Origin: JAVBUZ01 sp031554725
GTDB lineage: Bacteria; Bacillota; Clostridia; Lachnospirales; Lachnospiraceae
Length of the DNA: 42,075 nt
Direction: 5' to 3'
Assembly (NCBI GenBank): GCA_031554725.1
Contig: JAVBUZ010000061.1
Span: forward strand, 1 to 42,075
The notes under the pieces are model-generated. The model was not told the origin of the DNA. It did no database searches and was given only the letters and a program-made list of their open reading frames with translations. Positions 1-6,539 of the stretch are shown in pieces. Numbering within the stretch: position 1 is the stretch's first letter; each line of letters starts with the position of its first letter. The position numbers and the translations under genes were made by a program.

Positions 1-1427
1 TTAGTGCGTGTCTTGGCATCCTCCTCAAAAAGTATGGGAGTCACATATTCTTTTGGCTTATAGGGTTCATAAGCCCGATACGCTCTTGCGTTAATATACT
101 CATGGTCTGTTTCTGAGGTAGAAAATGACACGCCATTGGCATACTTCGGATAGGCAAAAAAGGGGCCTAGCTCACATAAATGTTTATTTTGCTTTTGGTT
201 TCCAATTTGGTTAATCACCTTTATGATCGCGCTATTTCCATAAAAGTCCATATCTGTAGCGCCTGCCTGAGTCCAATCTACATTTTCCTCACCGTATCTG
301 CCTATCAAAAAAGCTTCCTCTGAAAGCATCAGATCAAATAGCTTGAAAACAGCTTCTGGATTTTTACAGCTTGACGTAATAACCCCTGCTGGTTTTGGCA
401 AAGGAGTTTTTACTACTGTATATCCCCCACTACTTAGTCCAGTGATAGGTGCCACATACACAAAATCATGCATTATATCTCTATTTGACTGAAATATTAC
501 ATCCGTAATTAACCCACTTGTAAAGCCACCAATAAGATGATCTGGATTATTTGCTAACCCCGCAAGTCCACTATGTCCCAAAGTAAACTGAAATGGACTA
601 ATTAGCCCCTCGTTATAAAGCCCTCTAAGATATTTCATTGCCTCACGCCATTCATCTGTTATGGGTGCAAAACCCACCGCACCATCTTCAATAAATAAAT
701 AGGAATTTTCTGGGTCACTATAGACAAAGGAATTAATAATAAAATGGAAGCATTGCTCACTCATAACATCATTACAGCCTACCAAGGGAATTTCATCCTG
801 CACCCCATTGCCATTTGGGTCCTTGGTTTTGAAAGCATACAGTACATCCCGAAGCTCCTTAGTGGTTTGAGGGATACTCATCTTCAATTCTTTTAACCAG
901 GTCTGATTTAGCCACAACACCTGAAAATTAGTTTGAGACATAGACAAGTCAAACCCTGGCATATAGTAAATATTTCCATTAGGTGATTCCATCAAGGATT
1001 TCAAGTTATAATCTGCATACTCATCAAAAATAGCATTTAAATACGTTGACCCTTCGATATATTCATTTAGCGGAATAATATATCCCTTTTCCCCTAACTC
1101 TTGTAAAACCAAGCTATAGTCTGCATCACTATTGTCTAATATTGAGAAGAAAGCATCTGACTTTACATATTCTGCTTCAAACATTGACCTAAGATAATCA
1201 GCGTTATATGGCTCATAAAGAATCTTAAAGGTTATCGATAACCCCGTTTGTTCCTCTAACCACTTCTTATAATAATTGGTATCTATATTTCGGATATTCT
1301 CATTGTAAGGTATGGAGATTACAATTTCATCACTTTCTTGTGGGACATAGTTCATATATATCAAAAAGCTTACAGTAAGTATTACAAAACCAAGGACGCC
1401 AATTAGTATCATTTTTACTTTATTCAT
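1..1427 (-). CDS. membrane-anchored extracellular solute-binding protein (partial, 3' end beyond window)
   Basis: The reading frame stays open from an ATG at 1427 to the left edge, giving 475 residues and no stop, so the C-terminus is missing. The N-terminus has a single hydrophobic helix (about residues 5-25), no lipobox cysteine, and then a family-1-type substrate-binding protein with typical stretches such as PLNEYIEGSTY and DPNGNGVQDEIPLVG. It is probably held outside the membrane by its uncleaved helix rather than as a lipoprotein. The start overlaps the end of the upstream kinase gene by 8 bases, and the RBS GGAGGAC sits just before it, so it is translated with the kinase. It may deliver sugar or peptide to an ABC transporter beyond the edge, or act as the ligand-binding partner of the kinase. 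The fold assignment is fairly sure; the ligand is unknown. Confidence 0.85.
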   Translation of the reverse strand, partial: MNKVKMILIGVLGFVILTVSFLIYMNYVPQESDEIVISIPYNENIRNIDTNYYKKWLEEQTGLSITFKILYEPYNADYLRSMFEAEYVKSDAFFSILDNSDADYSLVLQELGEKGYIIPLNEYIEGSTYLNAIFDEYADYNLKSLMESPNGNIYYMPGFDLSMSQTNFQVLWLNQTWLKELKMSIPQTTKELRDVLYAFKTKDPNGNGVQDEIPLVGCNDVMSEQCFHFIINSFVYSDPENSYLFIEDGAVGFAPITDEWREAMKYLRGLYNEGLISPFQFTLGHSGLAGLANNPDHLIGGFTSGLITDVIFQSNRDIMHDFVYVAPITGLSSGGYTVVKTPLPKPAGVITSSCKNPEAVFKLFDLMLSEEAFLIGRYGEENVDWTQAGATDMDFYGNSAIIKVINQIGNQKQNKHLCELGPFFAYPKYANGVSFSTSETDHEYINARAYRAYEPYKPKEYVTPILFEEDAKTRT

Positions 1428-2970
1428 TTTGTCCTCCGCTCCCAGCCACTGGCGGTATTGTTATTGTTACTGCAATTCCTCCAAGCTCACTATGGTTTAC
1501 TCTTAGTTGTCCTGCACCTTCATAATAATGGTGTAATCGGTTTTTAATATTTAATAGGGCAATATTTTCATATCCCTGTACCTCAGGAAACGGAGCATCC
1601 AATTTATCACAAAGTGCAGTCAGCTCCTCCTGCATCATTCCTGCTCCGTTATCACTTATGATAAATTCAATAAAATCATTACATAATTTAGCTTTTATGG
1701 AAATAAAACAATTAGAATCCATTTCCTTAAAACCATGCATAACAGCATTTTCAATAATCGGCTGTAAAAGCATACGGGGCATACTATAACCCATAAGATG
1801 ACCATCGAAATCAAAATCAACCTCTAGCTTATCATCATATCTTGTGTTCATAATAAGAACATAATCCTCTAAAATATTATATTCTTCCCATATATCAATA
1901 AGCTCGTCCTTATCGTAGGCGTACCGAATAAGCGACGTTAGTCCCAATGCCACATTTGTAGATTTTTCAAGCTCCTCTTGCTCTACTAAAATTCGGATTG
2001 CATTAAGCGTATTAATTGTAAAGTGGGCATTAATCTGTTTTTTCAAAGAGAACACAAGTGCCTTTTGCCTTTCTATCTCGGCAGTTTTTGCTCGTAGCTG
2101 TGCACTTTTTATTTCGTTATCTTGTAGCAAAAAGCGTCGGTTTAGCATTCCTGAATACTGAATAAGAACAAAGCCAAATACTGCTGCTGTTATGAAAGCT
2201 ACAATTGAAAAAAAGACCACTGACGCATTCATATATCCTGCATCAGCCGACACTAAAATCTCAAAGGGGGTAATTCCAAGTCGGCTACTAATAACAAGTC
2301 GTTTGGATGAATCAGCAAGAAATACATCTATTTTATCCGTATTTGCTGTAATAATTTCTTCATTTGCCTTTATAGCTATTAATAGCGCTCCTGCTTGATC
2401 ATAAGCACGCATAATTTCCAGAATTTTTTCTTCCTCTGCAAGAATTACTGCTGCACCTGCTTTATCAGAATCAATAGGAATTGAATCTACATACCCTATG
2501 TACTTATGCCCTTCTAGCTCCACCCCTAAATGACTTGGCAATTGGGCAGTTGAAATGATACTGGCCAAGTGTGAACAGGATTTGTTACTAATTTTACCAA
2601 GTAAACGATAATATTTGTTGTCCCCATTATAAATAATAATATTTTCTGCAAAACCAGAATTTATCATGCTGGTATGAATAGAGTTGGTTATCTTTTCTGC
2701 TAGTGGATAAAAAAGGCTTATATCCTCTTGTGTAACAAGTTCTTTCACATTCTCATTGCGCGCAAGACCATAAGCCACGCTCTCTGCCTGCGAAAATTCC
2801 CCTCCCAGCCGTTCTATAATCTGATTTGCTGCCAATGTCATTTGAGACTTTGTGTTACCCGCTATGTGACTAGAAATGATAAAATAAAAAATAATCCATA
2901 TAGCTAAAATAATTGCGAAAAGCACAAATGATATAACCCATATTCTATCTTTTGTGTTTTTCTTAATCAT
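1420..2970 (-). CDS. YesM/LytS-type sensor histidine kinase
   Basis: This 516-residue membrane kinase has TM helices at about 11-33 and 250-272. They enclose a roughly 215-residue extracytoplasmic sensor, probably a Cache-like fold. A linker/coiled coil (about 280-312) leads into the His_kinase domain, with phospho-acceptor His316 in QINAHFTINTLN. The usual motif is QINPHFLxNTL, so the Pro and the aromatic residues are altered. The HATPase part keeps the N box (LLQPIIENAVMHG) and the G box (DNGAGM). Its start overlaps the stop of the upstream AraC-type regulator by 4 bases (ATGA), and its end overlaps the solute-binding gene by 8, so the three genes form a coupled operon. Such YesM/YesN pairs in Clostridia usually control carbohydrate uptake; the signal here is unknown. 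Confidence 0.9.
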   Translation of the reverse strand: MIKKNTKDRIWVISFVLFAIILAIWIIFYFIISSHIAGNTKSQMTLAANQIIERLGGEFSQAESVAYGLARNENVKELVTQEDISLFYPLAEKITNSIHTSMINSGFAENIIIYNGDNKYYRLLGKISNKSCSHLASIISTAQLPSHLGVELEGHKYIGYVDSIPIDSDKAGAAVILAEEEKILEIMRAYDQAGALLIAIKANEEIITANTDKIDVFLADSSKRLVISSRLGITPFEILVSADAGYMNASVVFFSIVAFITAAVFGFVLIQYSGMLNRRFLLQDNEIKSAQLRAKTAEIERQKALVFSLKKQINAHFTINTLNAIRILVEQEELEKSTNVALGLTSLIRYAYDKDELIDIWEEYNILEDYVLIMNTRYDDKLEVDFDFDGHLMGYSMPRMLLQPIIENAVMHGFKEMDSNCFISIKAKLCNDFIEFIISDNGAGMMQEELTALCDKLDAPFPEVQGYENIALLNIKNRLHHYYEGAGQLRVNHSELGGIAVTITIPPVAGSGGQNE

Positions 2971-3713
2971 AGAACATCCCCCATGCTCTCCTCTCGATAT
3001 TGAGAAGGAGACTTTCCGAAATGAATCTTAAAGACTTTACCAAAATGATAGTAGTTAGGATAGCCGCAAAAAGAAGCAATCTCCTTTAAAGGCATGTCCG
3101 TCTCACGTAGCAGACGGCTTGCTTCCCTCATTCGAAGATTCGTAATAAATATTGTAAGTGTTGATTGGTAATGCTTAGCAAAAAGATCACATATATAGGT
3201 CGGATGTATATTAAACCGATTGCTTAAATCATTAAGTGAATGCTTTTTGTTATAGTTTTCTGTTACATATGCAACGATATCATCAAAGCCCTTTGACTGC
3301 GTTGTGACATAATGAATCGAAGGGGTCTGATGATGCTTGCTTGCCAGCTTTCGGCTAAGTGCCTCAAGCACAAGGGCGGCACTATTGCTCTCTAGTGGTT
3401 TTAAAATATAGTCAAACCCACCTAAGTGAAAAAACTCTCGCGACGCTACAAACTCCCCATATGCAGATAGCATAACTATCTCCAATTCCAGAGGATAGTT
3501 TCTAAGCTGTCTGATAAGCCCTATTCCATCGAGTCCAGGCATTTTTAAATCACAAAATACAACGTCTGGTTTTTTCATTAAAATTTCATCCAGCGCTGCT
3601 TGAGAATTGGTATGAAAGCCTATCACTTCAAAACCGTTTTCAAGCCACGAAATGGAGGTAATAAGATTATTAATTGCAATTTTTTCGTCATCAACAATAT
3701 AAACACTATACAA
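2967..3713 (-). CDS. response regulator with AraC-type DNA-binding domain (YesN-like)
   Basis: The 248-residue protein has an N-terminal receiver (about 1-120) with the acidic pair in IVDDE, phospho-acceptor Asp55 in VVFCDLKMPGLDG, and the conserved Lys in YILKP. A C-terminal AraC/XylS helix-turn-helix pair follows (about 140-243, ending ASFCGYPNYYHFGKVFKIHFG, quoted only in part by family convention). It starts at TTG, which is supported by a strong GGGAGGG seven bases upstream; no ATG fits as well. It is the first gene of the regulator-kinase-solute-binding-protein operon. A promoter lies just upstream at 3747-3775. It probably activates genes for uptake of the ligand sensed by its partner kinase. 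Confidence 0.9.
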   Translation of the reverse strand: MYSVYIVDDEKIAINNLITSISWLENGFEVIGFHTNSQAALDEILMKKPDVVFCDLKMPGLDGIGLIRQLRNYPLELEIVMLSAYGEFVASREFFHLGGFDYILKPLESNSAALVLEALSRKLASKHHQTPSIHYVTTQSKGFDDIVAYVTENYNKKHSLNDLSNRFNIHPTYICDLFAKHYQSTLTIFITNLRMREASRLLRETDMPLKEIASFCGYPNYYHFGKVFKIHFGKSPSQYREESMGDVL

Positions 3714-3746
3714 ATATGTACCCTCCCACTAGGATTGTTATTGCAT

Positions 3747-3775
3747 AGTGTACCATAAAGTCAGATTATTGTCAG
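3747..3775 (-). promoter_or_regulatory. sigma-A-type promoter of the YesN-YesM-SBP operon
   Basis: On the minus strand a -35 element CTGACA (3770-3775) and a -10 element TACACT (3747-3752) are separated by exactly 17 bases. The TTG start of the response regulator follows about 34 bases downstream of the -10, behind GGGAGGG. Read directly from the sequence; activity is inferred. Confidence 0.6.
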
Positions 3776-3790
3776 CAATGCCTACACTGG

Positions 3791-4315
3791 TTACATAATT
3801 CCCGCCAGCACCACACTTGCCATGATTCCCGACGCCATAGATATAAGCGCTCCTGTGAGTGTGAATTTTGTCTTCGTTACCTTTGCTGCCATAAAATATA
3901 CACTCATGGTGTAAAAAATGGTTTCTGTGCAGCTCATCAAAATAGATGTTAACATTCCTGCGTAGGAATCTGGCCCATGGGTTTTAAATATATCAAGAAC
4001 CAAACCTGTTGCCGCAGAGGATGAAAACATCTTAATAAAAATCAGTGGCACCACATCTGCTGGAATTCCAATATTTTCTGTGAACCTGCCAAATAAGCCT
4101 CCAAAAAACTCCATAAATCCGGATGCACGTAGCACCCCTACTGCAATCATAAGCCCAACTAAGGTTGGCAAAATCTGCACTACTGTCTTTAATCCACTTT
4201 TTGCCCCTGTTATAAACTCTTCATATACCTTTACCTTTGAAACAATTCCGTAGCCTATAATATAAAAAATCAGGACTGGAATAATAATATTTGAAATATT
4301 TGCAAATGCATTCAT
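3791..4315 (-). CDS. spmB: spore maturation protein B
   Basis: The 174-residue polytopic membrane protein belongs to the nucleoside-recognition (Gate) domain family and matches SpmB in length (about 178 residues in Bacillus). Characteristic stretches are VVQILPTLVGLMIAVGVLR, FIKMFSSSAATGLVL and MLTSILMSCTETIFYTMSV. In Bacillus SpmA and SpmB act together in spore core dehydration. The ATG is preceded by GGGGAG with 8-base spacing. The partner gene spmA normally lies directly upstream on the same strand. Here it lies about 11.8 kb away, with a signalling cluster between. A sigma-E-like promoter sits directly upstream at 4344-4372, so spmB can be expressed on its own. The protein shows no sign of decay. 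Confidence 0.93.
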   Translation of the reverse strand: MNAFANISNIIIPVLIFYIIGYGIVSKVKVYEEFITGAKSGLKTVVQILPTLVGLMIAVGVLRASGFMEFFGGLFGRFTENIGIPADVVPLIFIKMFSSSAATGLVLDIFKTHGPDSYAGMLTSILMSCTETIFYTMSVYFMAAKVTKTKFTLTGALISMASGIMASVVLAGIM

Positions 4316-4343
4316 AAGCTATCTCCCCAAGCCTCTTGTTGTC

Positions 4344-4372
4344 ATTATATGCTCTTCTGTTTCAGAATAATT
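4344..4372 (-). promoter_or_regulatory. candidate sigma-E-type promoter of spmB
   Basis: On the minus strand CATATAAT (4344-4351) fits the sigma-E -10 consensus CATACAnT with one change. A -35-like AATTATT (4366-4372; consensus KMATATT, 5 of 7) lies exactly 14 bases upstream, the standard sigma-E spacing. The same -10 also contains TATAAT, but no sigma-A -35 is present. spmAB is a mother-cell sigma-E target in Bacillus, so the assignment fits the gene. Confidence 0.5.
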
Positions 4373-4408
4373 CCTTCCTTATTTTATAAAGACTGCTCTA
4401 CAAAGAAA

Positions 4409-4430
4409 AAGGTGGCAATTTTGCAACCTT
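4409..4430. promoter_or_regulatory. 22-bp imperfect palindrome, possible activator/operator site
   Basis: AAGGTGGCAATTTTGCAACCTT is an inverted repeat with one mismatch per arm outside the central two bases. It is followed directly by two tandem copies of CCTTCGT (4427-4433 and 4434-4440). It lies between the divergent spmB and HD-GYP genes. Its centre is about 46 bases upstream of the expected transcription start of the HD-GYP operon, overlapping the poor -35 region. That position suits an activator site. No T-tract follows, so it is unlikely to be a terminator. Confidence 0.4.
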
Positions 4431-4453
4431 CGTCCTTCGTCTTCCTATTATGA

Positions 4454-4459
4454 TATAAT
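4454..4459 (+). promoter_or_regulatory. -10 element of the five-gene signalling operon
   Basis: TATAAT lies 29 bases before the HD-GYP start codon. The hexamer 17 bases upstream (4431-4436) is CGTCCT, far from TTGACA. The promoter therefore looks activator-dependent, possibly using the palindrome and tandem repeats at 4409-4440. Confidence 0.4.
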
Positions 4460-4488
4460 TTAAAAAACTATGCACGAGGAAACCACCT

Positions 4489-5532
4489 ATGAAAACTATA
4501 TTTATTGTTGATGATAATGACACGAATCTAATGGCCGCCAAAACCGCCCTAGATGGCACCTACCGGACCTTTGCCTTACCATCTGCTGCAAGGATGTTCA
4601 AGCTAGCTGAAAAAATTATTCCAGATCTTATTCTATTGGATGTTGATATGCCTGAAATGGATGGCTTTGAAGCAATGCTGATATTAAAAGAAGATGAAAA
4701 GCTCAAGTCTGTTCCGGTTATTTTTCTAACGGCGAAGAATGATGCCGAATCAGAAATACATGGTTTTGAAATGGGAGCACTTGATTTTATTAACAAGCCC
4801 TTTTCTCCACCTGTTCTAATGAAACGTATTGAAACCCATATTGAAACAGATCGACTAATTAAGAAAAGCCAGCAGGCAGTGCGTGACATTCATAACGCGA
4901 CCATTAGTGTTATCGCGGACATGGTTGAGAGCCGCGACAAAATAACGGGTAGCCATATTGAACGTACACAGTCATATCTTGAAATATTAGTGAAAGAGCT
5001 TCTTCGAATGGGATATTACTACGACGAAATATCCAGCTGGGATTTAAGTATACTCCTGCCCTCCGCCCAGCTACACGACGTTGGAAAGGTTAGCATAAGC
5101 GATTCCATTCTCAACAAGGCTGGTACACTTACTGATGATGAATATGAAGTAATCAAGCAGCACTGCATTGAAGGTGAAAAGATAATTGAAAAAATTATTA
5201 GCAAAACAACAGATGACGGTTTCTTACGTCATGCCAAACGTTTTGCCGGCTCTCATCATGAAAAATGGGATGGCACTGGCTACCCTAGAAATCTAATGGC
5301 CGAGGAAATACCTCTTGAAGGCCGAATTATGGCAGTCGTAGATGTTTATGATGCCTTAGTCTCTGAGCGCTCATATAAAAAAGCCTTTTCCCATGAGAAA
5401 ACCGTAGAAATCATAAGTAAAAATAGCGGCATACATTTTGACCCCAAGGTTATTCAAGCCTTTCTAAATGTCGCTGACGACTTTTGGGTGAACTTAGTAA
5501 GTGCTGGTAGTGAAACAAATATTCCTTTATAG
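4489..5532 (+). CDS. response regulator with HD-GYP domain (c-di-GMP phosphodiesterase)
   Basis: The 347-residue cytoplasmic protein has a receiver domain (1-120) with phospho-acceptor Asp51 in LILLDVDMPEMDG and the Lys in INKPF. It then carries an HD-GYP output domain (about 135-335). The metal-binding HD pair is present (His196-Asp197 in LHDVGK), as are the HHEKWDGTGYP signature (256-266) and the downstream VVDVYDAL motif. The enzyme therefore looks active, hydrolysing c-di-GMP under control of phosphorylation, like RpfG-type proteins. It is the first gene of a five-gene operon (14 bases to the next gene) with two HPt-bearing hybrid kinases, which are its obvious phosphodonors. The start is ATG with GAGGA about 10 bases upstream. 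Confidence 0.92.
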   Translation: MKTIFIVDDNDTNLMAAKTALDGTYRTFALPSAARMFKLAEKIIPDLILLDVDMPEMDGFEAMLILKEDEKLKSVPVIFLTAKNDAESEIHGFEMGALDFINKPFSPPVLMKRIETHIETDRLIKKSQQAVRDIHNATISVIADMVESRDKITGSHIERTQSYLEILVKELLRMGYYYDEISSWDLSILLPSAQLHDVGKVSISDSILNKAGTLTDDEYEVIKQHCIEGEKIIEKIISKTTDDGFLRHAKRFAGSHHEKWDGTGYPRNLMAEEIPLEGRIMAVVDVYDALVSERSYKKAFSHEKTVEIISKNSGIHFDPKVIQAFLNVADDFWVNLVSAGSETNIPL

Positions 5533-5546
5533 AATAGGAGAATGAT

Positions 5547-6539
5547 ATGCGACATCTTTTTTTGTTCCATCCAAACTCATTTCGGAAAGCTGGAAGCTTT
5601 GAGCAAATGCAAGCCACTATTGCCAGCTGTTTTCCTGATGAGCAAGCCGCAAATCTAACAACATACATATCACGATATCCTCGTGATGTCATTTCTTTTA
5701 TCCACCACTATATGGAAGATATTCCTACTCATGAAACCGTTCGAGTGTATGCTGTTGGTGATGATGAAATTCTCTTTGAATGTTTAAACGGCATGGTAGA
5801 TTTTCCAAACGCTGAGCTAACAAACATTCCCTGCGGCAGCACCTACGACTTTATCCGCACCTTCGGCGAAGATGCCAGAAGTGAATTTCTTGATATTCAG
5901 ACGTTGCTAACTGCTCCCTCACAACCAGTGGATATTATAAATTGTAGCCTAAATTATGCCATCAGTAAGGTTGCTCTTGGCCTAGAGTCGCAGGCTGTTA
6001 TCTACGCCAACGAAATACTTCGCAAATGGACTCATCCTTGGCTTGGCGACCACTCATTTATTTCCTATCTTATTGGCGCGGTCAAAGCAATTTTTAACAA
6101 AGAATTACGCAATCAAGAATACCAGATATTATTAGATGGCGAGGATTTCTCAGGTTCCTATACCAACATTGCTGTTTCTAACGGTGCGTGTGCTGGGGGC
6201 GGCCTATTACTCAATCCATATGCACTACCTAATGATGGCCTTCTAGATGTAATTTTTACCGAGCCACTAAGCGCCCTTGGAACCTTCAATTTTATGAAGG
6301 ACTATGTTAGGGGGCATTTTGAAAAACATAGTAATATTTGCTTCCATCGGCGTTTTAAACGCATGGAGGTTAAAAGTAACATACCCATTCGTGTAAATAT
6401 TGATCATGAAACTTTTTATACTCTAGAATTAACAATCGAAATCGAGCCCGATCGCATACACTTTGTTGCTCCAAAGGGCCGAGGCTTCTGGGACTATTCC
6501 CCCAAAGCATATCAAAAGAAGAAGGATAGCACAGTATGA
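5547..6539 (+). CDS. diacylglycerol-kinase-like protein with degenerate nucleotide site
   Basis: The 330-residue soluble protein has the two-lobed layout of the YegS/DgkB lipid kinase family. The C-terminal lobe is recognisable in ISNGxxAGGG-like VSNGACAGGGLLLNP, PNDGLLDVIF and the terminal IHFVAP. The N-terminal nucleotide-binding motif, GGDGT in active enzymes, is here GDDEI (71-75). The second signature, GTGNDF, is GSTYDF (97-102). Both changes hit conserved glycines and the Asn, so phosphotransfer is doubtful and it may only bind lipid or nucleotide. The start is ATG after AGGAG. Its stop overlaps the next kinase start (ATGA). Its place in a signalling operon suggests a regulatory or lipid-sensing role, which is inference. 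Confidence 0.75.
   Translation: MRHLFLFHPNSFRKAGSFEQMQATIASCFPDEQAANLTTYISRYPRDVISFIHHYMEDIPTHETVRVYAVGDDEILFECLNGMVDFPNAELTNIPCGSTYDFIRTFGEDARSEFLDIQTLLTAPSQPVDIINCSLNYAISKVALGLESQAVIYANEILRKWTHPWLGDHSFISYLIGAVKAIFNKELRNQEYQILLDGEDFSGSYTNIAVSNGACAGGGLLLNPYALPNDGLLDVIFTEPLSALGTFNFMKDYVRGHFEKHSNICFHRRFKRMEVKSNIPIRVNIDHETFYTLELTIEIEPDRIHFVAPKGRGFWDYSPKAYQKKKDSTV

Noticed and set aside
4427..4440. Short tandem repeat as a CRISPR-like array
   Set aside because: Only two 7-base units without spacers; no CRISPR repeats or cas genes occur in the window.
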